Origin: Elymus sibiricus
Lineage: Eukaryota; Streptophyta; Magnoliopsida; Poales; Poaceae
Assembly: GCA_039707655.1 (NCBI GenBank)
Contig: CM077666.1
Location: 300,664,166-300,728,165 of the forward strand
Length of the DNA stretch: 64,000 bases
Direction: 5' to 3'
Under the pieces are notes generated by a model. It worked only from the letters and a program-made list of their open reading frames with translations. It was not told the DNA's origin and searched no databases. Below are positions 11,161-22,240 of this stretch, in pieces; the first letter of the stretch is position 1, and the number at the start of each line of letters is the position of its first letter. The position numbers and the translations under genes are program-made.

Positions 11161-11405
11161 TGAAAATCTAAAGAAACAAAGAAAGACGAAAAAACAATGA
11201 AAACCGAAAAAGAAGTAAAAGAAATCAAAGAAAAAAGAAAACCAAAGAAACAAGTGCAGAAAAATGAAAACAGTGAAAACCAAGAAAGTAACAAAGGGAA
11301 ACAAAGAAAACCGATGAAAAACGAGAAAGAAAGAAACAAAACCGAAGAAAAACGAAGGGAAAAAACAAAAGAAATAAAAGAAACAATAAAACATTTTTTC
11401 TTTTT
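11161..11405. repeat. 240-bp purine-rich tract
   Basis: The plus strand is almost purely A and G with scattered C (GAAAACCGAAAAAG style). It produces a false Lys/Glu-rich ORF. Its boundaries are abrupt on both sides. Confidence 0.7.
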
Positions 11406-11623
11406 AGAAAAAAATGGAAATTATTTAAGGTTAATTTGATTCAATGACCAGAGTTCCGCGAGGATATATAGCCCGGAGACGACGAACAAAAGAAACGATC
11501 ACGAGCGAAAAAACAGCGAGCCAGCGAATCGTTCACGCGTCACGAGCCAGCGAAGCGAAAAGCACAGGAAATGGGCCGGTCCAGTTGCTTCGCGAGGAGC
11601 TTTTCCCTTCAGGCGAGAGTAGC
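11406..11623. other. left flank of solo LTR insertion, unclassified repeat
   Basis: Contains an ATGGGCCGG segment and continues after the solo LTR at 14,580 (GTAGCTTCCATCTCGC...), where another GGGCCGGCCCA occurs. A related GGGCCGGCCCAC segment is present at 20,172. It is probably one older unclassified element split by the LTR. Confidence 0.35.
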
Positions 11624-14574
11624 TGAAAGATCGTGGATGTCGCCTAGAGGGGGGGGTGAATAGGCGCTTTAAAATAATTACGGTTTAGGCTTAAACAAAT
11701 GCGGAATAAAACTAGCGTTTAATTTGTCAAGCACAAAACCTAAATCGACTAGGCTCACCTATGTGCACCAACAACTTATGCTAAGCAAGATAAACAACTA
11801 AGTGATAGCAAGATATATAACAAGAAACAATATGGCTATCACAAAGTAAAGTGCATAAGTAAAGGGCTCGGGTAAGAGATAACCGAGGCACGCGGAGACG
11901 ATGATGTATCCCGAAGTTCACACCCTTGCGGATGCTAATCTCCGTTTGGAGCGGTGTGGAGGCACAATGCTCCCCAAGAAGCCACTAGGGCCACCGTAAT
12001 CTCCTCACGCCCTCACACAATGCAAGATGTCGTGATTCCACTAAGGAACCCTTGAGGGCGGTCACCGAACCCGTACAAACAAGGTTGGGGCAAACTCCAC
12101 AACTTAATTGGAGGCTCCCAACAACACCACGAAGTTTCACCATAATGGATTGTGGCTCCAAGGTGACCCCAAATGCTCGGGGCAATCTCCACAACCTAAT
12201 TGGAGACCCCGAAGCTTGCCCGGAGCTTTGCACCACAATGATTGAGCTCCAAGGCACCACCAACCGTCTAGGGTGCCAAAGCACCCAAGAGGAACAAGCT
12301 CAAGGGTGCTCAAACACCCAAGAGTAAAAAGCTTCTCAAACTTCACTTCCACGTATCACCGTGGAGAACTCAAACCGATGCACCAAATGCAATGGCAAGG
12401 GCACACGGAGTGCCCAAGTCCCTCACTCTCAAATCCCACCAAAGCAACGAAAGCTATGGAGGAATATGAGAGGAAGAACAAGAAGGAGAACACCAAGAAC
12501 TCCAAGATCTAGATCCAAGGGGTTCCCCTCACATAGAGGAGAAAGTGATTGGTGGAAACGTAGATCTAGATCTCCTCTCTCTTTTCCCTCAAGAACTAGC
12601 AAGAATCATTGGAGGGATTGAGAGATAGCAAGCTCAAAGAAGGTCAACAATGGGGGGCAAACACGAGCTAGGAGGATAAGGTCCAATGGGGAAGAAGACC
12701 CCCTTTTATAGGTGGGGAAAAATCCAACCGTTATCTGCCCGCAGACCGCACTCAGCGGTACTACCGCTCCAAGGAGCGGTACTACCGCTTGGGCGGTAGT
12801 TCCGGAATCAATACACAGCAGTTCACAGAACAGAGGCCGGTAGTGCCGCCGGAGCGGTACTACCGCTCCCTATCACGGTACTACCGTGACGAGTGCTGGT
12901 ACCGGAGGGAACTACGGAGGTGGAGTGAAGTAGGGCCGGAAGTACCGCAGGAGCGGTACTACCGCCCTACATCCGCTCTACTACCGCTTAGGCAAATTGG
13001 GCAACCGATTCGAGCACGGAGCAAAAACTCCAAGCGGTACTAGCGCGGTAGTAGTCAGCGGAAGTACCGCCCAAGCGGTACTACCGCCCTACATCCGCTA
13101 TTTACACCTGAGCAACAGAGACAAGCACAGATGCAAACTTCCAAGCGGTACTGGCCGCGGAAGTAAGAGCGGCAGTACCGCCGTAGCGGTACTACCGTAC
13201 TACTACCGGGCTACTACCGAGAAACAGAAACGAGCACAACACGGATTTCCCAGGCGGTAGTAGCAACGGTAGTCCATAGCGGAAGTACCGCCTAAGCGGT
13301 ACTACCGTGGTACCGAGCGGTACTACCGCCTGAGCACTGAAAAAACTGTCCAGAGACTGAAACTGCCATAACTTCTGCAAATGAACTCCGAATAGAGCAA
13401 ACTCAAGCTTGTTGGTTAGATGACGACAAATAATAAGAAGTGGCAGGGGAGATATGCCTAAGTTATAGAGATGAGAAACCTCTATGAATGAAGAACCGGC
13501 ATAAACTCCAACATCGAAAACATCATAGAAGATGCATATATGAACTCCGTTTTCGATGAACTCGAGCTTGTCATGAAGATGACCACAAGCTCAAAAACTC
13601 ACAAAGAGAAACACCAAACAAGAACCAAGAAATATGATGCAAGGATGCAATGGTTTGAGCTCTCTACGAACGAAACGATCAAGCTACTCACTTGAGAGCC
13701 CCCCTTGATAGTACGGCTATCGATCCTATAACCCGGTCTCCCAACTACCACCATGAGACCGGTTAAATAGAAAACCTATCAAGGGCAAACCTTTGCCTTG
13801 CGCATAGTCCACTTGAGCTAGATGATGACGATCTTGACCTCCTCAAGTTGGACCACCTTTCTTGATTGCGCCGGCTCGATGAAGACTAGTTGATTGCTCC
13901 CCCATACTCCACTATGGGTGAGCCACTCTTCGGCACATCTTCACAAGTCCATTGTCACCACAATGGACGGCAAGCTTCAAGCATGTGATCTCTTCGTGAT
14001 GCTCCACTTGAACTTGCACACCGCAATCTTGATGACGATCACCACTTGATGTCATCCTCCATGGGTTGAATGAGATCTTCCTCTTGATGCAACCCCATGG
14101 ACACATACCTAACCCCACATAGAACTCTCACGTAGACCATGGGTTAGTACACAAAGCGTAATGGACAATGCTTACCATACCGTGAGATCACTTGATCCCA
14201 CTCGGTACATCTTCTACGCTTTGTGTGTTGATCAACTTGAATCACTCTTCATATTTAGTCTTGATCAACCTTGAATCTTTCCAATTCTCTTCATTAAGAT
14301 GATGTCTTGAAGGTAGACATGAATGTCCACACAATCTTCTTTTTCAAGACATGTTTGCAATAGGCTCAACACTCACATGACCAATCTTTGGATAAATCCT
14401 TGAATAGCACCTTGGTCAACACATATTCTTCTTCTAATAACCTTGAAACCAACAAATGGTCTTCAAGAAATGCCTATGGACAAACCCTTCAAATATAACT
14501 CAAGGCAACCATTAGTCCATAGAGATTGTCATCAATTACCAAAACCAAACATGGGGGCAGCACATGTTCTTTCA
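11624..14574 (+). mobile_element. solo LTR, 2.95 kb, target duplication GTAGC
   Basis: Starts TGAAAGATCGTGGATG and ends TTCTTTCA, so the LTR has perfect TG...CA ends within TGAAAGA/TCTTTCA inverted termini. Identical 5-bp GTAGC lies immediately before (11,619-11,623) and after (14,575-14,579). No primer site, gag or pol is found inside and there is no second copy of the ends, so it is a solo LTR left by recombination. I recall this start as that of a Triticeae copia family (Inga/Barbara type); I cannot verify the name. The end of another copy is at 1-57. Confidence 0.9.
12745..13330. repeat. array of GCGGTACTACCGC palindromes inside the solo LTR
   Basis: The near-palindrome GCGGTACTACCGC, or half sites of it (GCGGTAC, AGTACCGC, GGTAGT), recurs about 20 times in 590 bp at irregular spacing. 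Spacer text (e.g. CAAGCGGTACTACCGCCCTACATCCGCT) is itself repeated. Each full site can form a short hairpin. Confidence 0.9.
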
Positions 14575-14912
14575 GTAGCTTCCATCTCGCATGAAGCAAG
14601 ATATAGCTCTCGCGTTGGAGAAGTGATGGCCCTTCTATTTGACGAAATTTCCTATAGACGCGGTATGGGCCGGCCCATTTCAGCAGACTATCAAGCTTGC
14701 CCACACAACGCACATCTAGAATATTGACCAATTGAGATTCACAAGAATAAAAAAAATGTTCCAAAATATATACATAAGTTAAATTTGAGAACAATGATGT
14801 GATGTTGCTCAAGTTGTATTTCAATTTTTAAGTAAACATAATTATAATCATCTTGTTGCATAGTGGCAATAATATGTCTTGATTCATTCATTAGGTGTTC
14901 TGTTTGTTTCTT
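14575..14912. other. right flank of solo LTR, no gene
   Basis: Continues the unclassified repeat interrupted at 11,623. Nothing coding is recognised. Confidence 0.4.
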
Positions 14913-15560
14913 TTTTTGCGGGAAAAACTTCCGATCTATTTTATCAACTGTCAAGGCAGTACAAAGAACACTAGAAGTAAAAATTACATCCAGGTCCGTA
15001 GACCACCTAGCGACTACTACAGGCACTGGAGCGAGGCGAAGGCGTGTCGCCGTCATCACCCCTCCATCACCGGAGCCAGGAAAACATTGTTGTAGTAGAC
15101 AGTCGGGAAGTCATTGTGCTAAGGAGGACCAGCGCACCAGAATAGTAACCGCCGCCGATGAAGAGAAGCGTAGATCAGAAGCATCCAATCTGTAGACATG
15201 CGAACATAGACGAACGAAGACCGGATCTAAGTGGATCCACCGATGACAAATACCGACCGAATCCCGCGAGATCCGCCGGAGACAAACGTCCACACGCCCT
15301 CCGACGGTGCTAGAAGCACCACCGGGACAAGGGCTAGGCGAGGAGAACCTTATTCCATCTTCAAGAAGCCACCGCCGACTCGTCTTCCTGAGTAGGACAC
15401 AAACCCTACCAAAACTCAAGAAAATACCTAAAAACGGAGCCCTCCAGCCGGCAAGGACCGGGATACACCATGCCTCCATGGCCCTAAGGCCACAGGAGGT
15501 GAGGTAGGCCGGCGACTGCGCGGCGGGAGGCAACGGAAACCCTAGCGTTGGGTCCGGTGA
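14913..15560 (-). mobile_element. LINE-like/short non-LTR element, minus orientation
   Basis: A T-run at 14,913-14,919 marks the poly(A) tail of a minus-strand copy. The adjacent 170 bp match the plus-strand copy at 3,785-3,961. The far end (about 15,540) reads GCTAGGGTTTCCGTTGCC on the minus strand. The 140-codon minus frame inside (15,111-15,533) shows no RT or endonuclease motif, so this is a non-autonomous or UTR-derived copy. Confidence 0.6.
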
Positions 15561-15829
15561 GCATGAGGAGCGAAGGGGTTCTGATTGTTCCTTAAAGAGG
15601 ATAATTAAATGTAGTTACGATTGGAAGGCAGCCTTGCATCGTGTTTAGATTTAGAGTGGAGTGCGGGGCGCCCACATGTACACACTGCCACGATAGTGAG
15701 CTGAGCTCTTTTCGGTGGCTGAAGGAAACAACTTGAATGGGAAGGGGGGTCCATTTAATACAAATAAAACATCACATATCATCATACATACAATCTGTAG
15801 TCAACATAAAAACAAAAAAAATCTGATAT
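15561..15829. other. spacer without recognised content
   Basis: No feature identified. Confidence 0.4.
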
Positions 15830-16940
15830 GCTTGGTTTCAAAATTCGTTATGAATTTTTAAAAAAATCACAAATTCAAAAAATGTTCAGGAATTTGAAAA
15901 AAAATGTCCAAGGTTTCAAATTTTGTTTGGAATTTCAAAACATGTTCACAAAATCAAAAAATGTTCGGAAATTTGAAAAAGTGTTCGTGATTTTTAAAAA
16001 AGTTCAAACTTTAAAAAAAATGTTCCTATTTATTAAAATTTGTTAAAAAATATTAAATCTTCCCATTTTTAAAAATGTTTGAGTTGTCGAAAATAAATTG
16101 CGGTCTTAAAATGGTCCTATTTTCAAAATGTGTTCACAAATTCAAAAATGTTCATGTATTTTTTAAAAATACATGTTTCAGAAAGTGTTCAAAATTTCAA
16201 AATATGTTCGTGGTTAAAAAATATTATTGAATATGAAAACAAAAGTAGATACTATAGTAACCCGTGCGCTACAGTAGCCTCGGGTGATGCAATGACACTC
16301 GCTATAGTCGCGCCCTATGCCATTGGGTTGGCCCAGTTGCGGGGCGCCTTTGCGTTTTGCTACATTTTGACGCGTAATGTGTCCTATAGGACCACCCACC
16401 ACCCATTTGACGCTCTTTGCGTCGTCAAATAATGTGTTGCCGCACAGGGGCGCGTCCTTGGTGGGCCGGCCCATTGCACTACTATAGCAAGATTGAGCAG
16501 TTGTAACGGATCAAACATTGTAGCCACTGGACCCGGTAGCAAAACAAGGCACTGTAGCGACCCGACACTGTAGCATCCCAGGTTTACTGTGGCGATCCTT
16601 TTAAAAAAAATTAGAGCATTTTTTTAAACACAAACCTTTTAAATTTTGAGCATTTTTTGAAAATTTTGAACAAATTTTTAAAACTCAAAGTTTTTTGTAA
16701 TTCCGAATATTGTTTCAAAACCCATACATTTTAAAAAAGTGTGAACTATTTTTGAAAAGTATGAACAAATTTTGAAAATGTGAACATTTTTAAAGAACAC
16801 AAACAAGATTTGAATACTCTGAACAATTATTTGAAAGCAAGAATATTTTTTGAAATTTCAAACAAGTTTAAAAACACAAACATTTTTGAAACAATAAAGA
16901 ATTCTGAAAATGTGATCATTTTTTAAAATTCTAAAATAAG
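15830..16940. repeat. mirror-image AT-rich arrays around a GC-richer core
   Basis: 15,830-16,240 holds many variants of AAAAAATGTTCA.AATTTG. 16,620-16,940 holds the reverse-complement form (TTTTGAA..TGTGAACATTTTT). Between them, 16,250-16,600 has repeated CACTGTAGC/CTACAGTAGC and GGGCCGGCCC segments. The layout is that of a long, degenerate inverted repeat, perhaps an unclassified DNA transposon. Confidence 0.6.
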
Positions 16941-17380
16941 ACGAAAAAAGAAACAAAAACCAAGAAAACCAGTAGACAAAAGCCATAAGAGGGAAAAAAA
17001 CAGAATGAGAAAAAACCAAACCAGAATCTTCTCGAAAGTTCCAAGAACCAGAAAAACCAAAGTCAAATTTTTTTGTTAACAAAAATTTGTGTAGGCATTA
17101 GATGGTCGTGAAGGTTGCTACCGAGAGTTTTTATCTGAGATTAGATGGTCGTGAAGGTTCCTTGGTCTCCCCTTATATACACGGTGGAGACCTAGGGCTT
17201 ACAAGGGTGTAGATGCGATATCCTCTGTTGTGGCCCTTGTCTTGGAAGGCAAGAAAGGTCTCTGGCGCCCTCCTAGGGTTTCCCTTCTGCCTCGGGCCTG
17301 CTAGGCCCCTGGTTGGCCGAGAGGTCGGGCTCCTATGGATGAGCCACCCCCGGTGTATGACACCGTCACTTCTTCTTCTT
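16941..17380. other. unclassified; LTR-like fragment
   Basis: Includes a 20-bp direct repeat (TTAGATGGTCGTGAAGGTT at 17,099 and 17,142) and a TATATACACGG segment near 17,174 that could be an LTR promoter. No coding frame is supported. Confidence 0.3.
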
Positions 17381-18960
17381 CAACAAATTCAAGAACTTTA
17401 TTAACTGACATGAACATTGCAACCAAACTCTTAAGTGTTTTAGCATGAGAACCCCAACGAGTGTCTCCGGGTCTTTGAAGGCACTACCCTTGATTCAAAC
17501 TCGTTCTCATTGTAAGCTGCCCACGCCCTAAAGCCTTGCTCATTTCTTCAAGATTTATAACTCTAATCATGCCCCTTCGCTTGGAATAACCACCCACAAC
17601 ATTTAATAAGGTAGAAATCATACTGAAGAAATTACTGACTCCTTTATGCTTTCTTACAACAAACACAACAACTAACTGAAGTTGGTGAGAAAAGCAATGA
17701 ACATAATAAGTTGTTCTACTTTCTCTCATGATCAATGATTTGAGACCATTGAACTCACCTCACATGTTGCTAGTACCATCATATCCTTGTCCTCTAAATT
17801 GATTGTAGCTCAGCTTATATTTTGCAAAAAGAGAATCAATTGAACTCTTGAGGTACGAGGAAGTTGTTTCTTTCACATGAATAAGACCAAAGAAGCTTTC
17901 TTTAGAATCTCTAGAACTATTAACATACCGCAAGGCCACGACCACTTGTTCTTTGCAAGAGACATCTCTAGACTCATCAACAAGCAAGCAAAACACAATA
18001 TTGTAAACTTCTTTGAGAATAGATTGGACTATCACATGCGCAAAACCTTCAGCAATATCCTTCTAACTTCAGGAGCAACCATAATAGCATTCTTTGCGGC
18101 ATCTTTTCTCTTGTCAACAACTGGATCATGCTCAGCTAAGAAGTCACGAACCTCTAAGAAATTCCCTTTATTGTGACTTCTTAGCATAGTTTGGACTATT
18201 GTGAACTAGATCAGTTGAGCATTCTCAAAGGAGTCCAATCTATTGTGACTCCTTAGCCTTGCCAAAAACTGGATCATGCTCAGCTAAGAAGTCACAAACC
18301 TCTAAGAAATTCCCTTTATTGTGTGAGTTCTTGGACTCATCATGGCCCCAGAAAAGGCAGCCCTTGCTTCAACAATACTCTAGCTTGTGTCAACCGAGGC
18401 ATTTAGTCGAGTAAAATATGCAACCTTCGAAGCTGCACTTTGAAACTGGATAACAACATCAATGTGTTGATCTCTTTTTAGTAAAGCGGTGCATTTTTCA
18501 TTGCTTGATCATGGACACTACCTGACTCACCAACATGATCTTGTAGCCTTGGTGGAATGCTCCAAGTATCCCAACCATTCAGAACAAACACCTCATACTG
18601 AGCTTCTTTCTTGTGGCTACGGTCCCTGAATAAGAAACAACAAAAGCAATATGCCCTTTTCTTCTTTGTGTTGTATTCAAGCCAACTCCCATAATCTTTA
18701 AACCATTCAGGATTGAACCTTCTCCGCTTAGCCCCAAAGCATGAATATGGGAGATTGATATCTTTTGGCTGACAAGGTCCATTAACCAAGTACTTTCTTC
18801 TTACCCGATCTTTTGAAATTTGGATGATAATGTTCTATCAGTTTCCTCTTGTCCGGATCATATTGAATCTCCTCCTCCCAATTCATTTCTTCCGGAGCAT
18901 CTTGTGATGGTGCCTTTCTTTTGAGAAGAAACTTGTCCACATTATTTGCATTTAACAAAT
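17381..18960 (-). pseudogene. hAT-type transposase (TTF zinc finger + DUF4371), decayed
   Basis: Read on the minus strand from about 18,960: a leader FLLKRKAPSQDAPEEMNWEE; a TTF-type zinc-finger block (18,478-18,789) with GPCQP, CFGAKRRRFNPEWFKDYGSWLEY and AYCFCCFLF; then GLPFLGHDESKNSHNKGNFLE; then LLVDESRDVSCKEQVVVALRYV and YDGTSNM (17,760-18,035); then HCFSHQLQLVVVFVVRKH; and finally RPGDTRWGSHAKTLKSL near 17,440. This order fits ZMYM1-like/hAT transposases. A frameshift occurs near 18,820, stops near 18,478 and 18,190-18,060, a TGA follows SNM at 17,760, and the C-terminal dimerisation domain is missing. It cannot be active. Confidence 0.8.
18113..18335. repeat. direct duplication inside the hAT pseudogene
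   Basis: About 70 bp at 18,113-18,186 (ACTGGATCATGCTCAGCTAAG...) recur at 18,262-18,330 with few changes. The pseudogene was thus partly duplicated after it decayed or during decay. Confidence 0.75.
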
Positions 18961-19045
18961 AAAATTACAAATGGTATATGAAAAATTGTTAAACCAATGA
19001 AGTATACCTAATTACAAGTTAAAACAATACCTAATGTCCCATGTA

Positions 19046-19570
19046 TTTTTTTTTACAATTAAAACAGCAGGAGAGGCTCCTACTGTTGCCTTTTATAAAA
19101 GTTAACCGAAGTTAACAAGGGTTACAAAGTAGCTACATTGCCAATAGGCAGAGCGAGGGAGGGGCTAGAAAACTAGAAGAAACTAGTCTACAGTACAAAA
19201 GCGTTGGAGAGTTGTTCTAAGAATGATGATAAATCAGGGGGTACCCTGAATCTAAGAATTTCCAAATCTGCCTTGAACATTCTCAGCCAATCAAAGTGTG
19301 AAGCAGTTTCCCCATCAAATATAACCTTGTTCCTTTGTTTCCAGATGTTCCAAGATGCCAAGATGTTTATCTCTTTGAACAGTGGTTTATGCAAGTCTAT
19401 CCTGGCTCTTTCAAACATGCTTTTTACCTCTATGTTACTGTTCCAGGTCATTCCAGGAATTTCCCAGCATCTGGTGGCGAATTGACACTGGAAAAAAGAT
19501 GTTTGTTGGTCTCAAGCTGTCCAGTGCTGCACATAGGGCATGTATTGCCCAAACACATACATTTAAATAT
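19046..19570 (-). mobile_element. LINE 3' fragment, ORF2 C-terminus
   Basis: T-run at about 19,048-19,057 marks the tail of a minus-strand LINE. The minus frame 19,188-19,451 encodes the segment after the RT domain (FKEINILASWNIWKQRNKVIFDG), preceded in another frame by the zinc-knuckle-like CPMCSTGQLETNKHLF near 19,530. That is the zf-RVT region found at the end of plant LINE ORF2. The upstream 5' part is absent. Confidence 0.75.
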
Positions 19571-20689
19571 ATTTAAATAAGATTTAATTGACTAGCCACA
19601 GTTTAATACATACAGTTGTTGTAACTTACAAAATTATTTAGGACAAACAACATAGAAAATGGGTAAATTTGAATCAACGAATGACCGTAATCTAGGAAAA
19701 AAAATCAAAAACACATTGCTATTTTGCTAAGAGAGTTGAAGAGAAAATTATGATACGTCGTGTGGTCGCGAAGGAGGCATGGTCGCGTGGGTGCTGCAGC
19801 CTGCTACTCATACGTTCGGACTGATGGCCTGCCGCTGCTAAGCGTAGGTTTAGATGGATTAGGAACGGATCCATGCTGTCAGCTGCTTCCAATCACCAGG
19901 AACAGACCGATTCAAAATTTCAAATTGGGTCAAACGATCATCGCTCCACACAGGTTCGATATGCTCGCCTACTCGGGACAGAATAGGAGACGAGGAGACC
20001 TGGAGGCCGGATTGCTTTTTTCGAGTGGAAGTCGGATCGCCGGGAGACGCGAGATGGATCGATCGCTAGCTTCCTACGTGCGACCGTGCATGAAGCAGGA
20101 TCCTATTTGCTGCCCGCGTGCGTCCGATTGTTGTAGCTTCATTGAAGCGAAGCGAGCGAGCAATGCGACATGGGCCGGCCCACTTCGAGCGAGCAACCGA
20201 TTCTAGGAACCTTCATGTTTTCTTTTTATCGGTTTACCTGGTTTTCTTCATGTTTTTCTTTTTTTCCTTTTTCTGCTTATTTCTTTCTTTCCTTTTTTCT
20301 TTTTTTCTATTTTCCTTTTTCCTTTTTTCATAAATTCAAAATTTTCAAAAAATGTTCAAGCTTTATATGAGACGTGGGCTAGCAAGGGGGGCCTGCGTGA
20401 AAGCTCGTGTGTTTGATGCTCGTGAGTGTCCTCGTCTGTTTGATGCTCCCGAGCGTCAGCTAGGTGCTCTCGTGTGTGAAGGGCAAGTATTTCGAGCTTT
20501 ATGTGAGACATGGGCTAAATAACTGAAGATGGAAGGGGAGCAAAAGGGGGCCCTGCGTGAAAGCTCGTCTGTTTGATGCTCGCGAGCGTCAGCTAGGGGC
20601 TCTTCTGCGTGAAGGGCAAGTGTTGCATGCAATATGTGAGACGTGGGCTAAATAACTGAAGATGGAAGCAGAGCAAAAGGGCCCTTCTA
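19571..20689. other. unclassified repeats, including a pyrimidine tract
   Basis: 20,220-20,335 is almost pure T/C on the plus strand. A block with GTGAAAGCTCGT and TTTGATGCTC recurs at about 20,397, 20,425 and 20,560, and GAGAC(G/A)TGGGCTA(A)ATAACTGAAGATGGAAG recurs at 20,504 and 20,638. No gene is supported. Confidence 0.45.
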
Positions 20690-22240
20690 CGGCTGGTTCA
20701 ATGTAGCCGACTAGGACTCTTGTAACCCTAGGACACCGGTATATTATATAAGCCGGGGTCCGGGCTTGTTGATAGAACACATCTAGACATAATAAGAAAT
20801 TCCTTGATAGATACATGTACTCTGTACTTTCTTCGACGTCCAACACGATAAACACAAGTAGGACGTAGGGTATTATCTCCTCGGAGAGCCTGAACATGGG
20901 TAAAATCACTATGTCTCTGTTACCCTCATTCCAAAACATCTAGCTTAAGATCCCCTACCTCGAGATCTACCGGTTTAGGTTCCGTAAGTGATGGCCCATG
21001 CAGGTCCTGCTAGGTGATCGTCACGGGAGTTCAGATTGGATCTGGCGTGATTTGCATGCTGGGACATATCTTCATCTTCGGAGTGATCTCGTTCATTGCC
21101 GACTCGACTGGTCACCTAGGCCAAGTCGAGGACTATGCCCCAGGCTGGGTCTTCACGGATCGGACAAGCATCTTCATCAACATCAACTTCAATGTCAACC
21201 GGGATCATGAAAAAATCCGTCAATGGAGCTCGGGGGCTCAATGTCAACATTGCCCTCATGCGATCGTGCAGAGTTATCTGGACAACAAATTCATTTTCAT
21301 TGGCCCCGCCTCCTCGAGCATTGTTACGACGATCCCTTTGGTGATATCGTGCGAATTTTAGTCTACAATGATTCTTTAAAATTTCATCGCGATCCAACGG
21401 TGCAATCTTCGTGAATATCTGAAATACCAAGACCCTGTCGGATCTAGACGGGAATCCACGGGAGTTCAGAAGAAGGAGTCTAGCGGCCAACTCCGACATC
21501 CTTTCGAAGATCCAATTGTTCAGATTGTGTGGAATTGTCATGGCTGCAACCCCTCAAATTTTCAGCTCAATCCGACGATTCAAACTCGGGGAAATTCCCT
21601 AAGAGTGCATCAATTTGCGAATCACTATCGGACGACCTTTGGTTGAGGAGATTTTTTGCGCAGGGTTGGGTTATGCTCTCAAACACATGTGTGGAAAATT
21701 TGAGCCTATTCTAAGGTGCTTCGTTGTTGAGCCGTTATTTTTTCAGGATTACCTGTCGCTTCGGGGATTTCGACGACGTCTTCGCATCGCCACTCTGGCA
21801 TCGTCACCTCATCGGGCCGACCTCCTTTCTCTACCACGCCGACTTGCTTTGTCACATCGGCTGGCTCAAGGGGCTTCGGCGTTGGCACATCAACCTGCTC
21901 TGGGGGCTCTGCCTTGCCATGACGACTTGCTGCACGGATTCTGACCTGCACTAGCATCACCGCGCCATCGCATCGTCGAGCCGACATCACCCAAGTTGCA
22001 TCATCAACTCGGCACGCCGACTTGCGTCAGCATCACCGGGTCATCGCCTTGTCGGGTTGACCAGCTCCGTCGCGTTGGCGGTGTCACTGCATCGACCTGC
22101 TTTGTCACGTCGGCTAGCCGGGGGGCTTCGCCTCGCCGCACCGACCTGTTTCGTCATGTTGGTCGACCACTAATTAGTCCCTTTAGTGATCCGGTAAAGG
22201 AGCAGAAAGGATCCTCGCCTTTTTACCCATAAGTGACCCT
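20690..22240 (+). mobile_element. LTR-retrotransposon fragment, U3-R-U5-like
   Basis: A TATA-like TATTATATAAG lies at 20,742-20,752, followed by text typical of grass LTR transcripts (GCTTGTTGATAGAACACATC). After that come GC-rich blocks repeating CGCCGACTTG/GACCTGCTTTGTCAC (21,830-22,170). The same block type reappears at 23,480-23,600, so the element is probably split by 22,241-23,480. No RT or integrase is seen. Confidence 0.4.

Noticed and set aside
11197..11439. 80-codon Lys/Glu-rich frame
   Set aside because: Artefact of the purine tract.
12745..13330. Regularly repeated palindromes as a CRISPR array
   Set aside because: Spacing is irregular, spacers are themselves repeated, there are no cas genes, and the genome is a plant nucleus.
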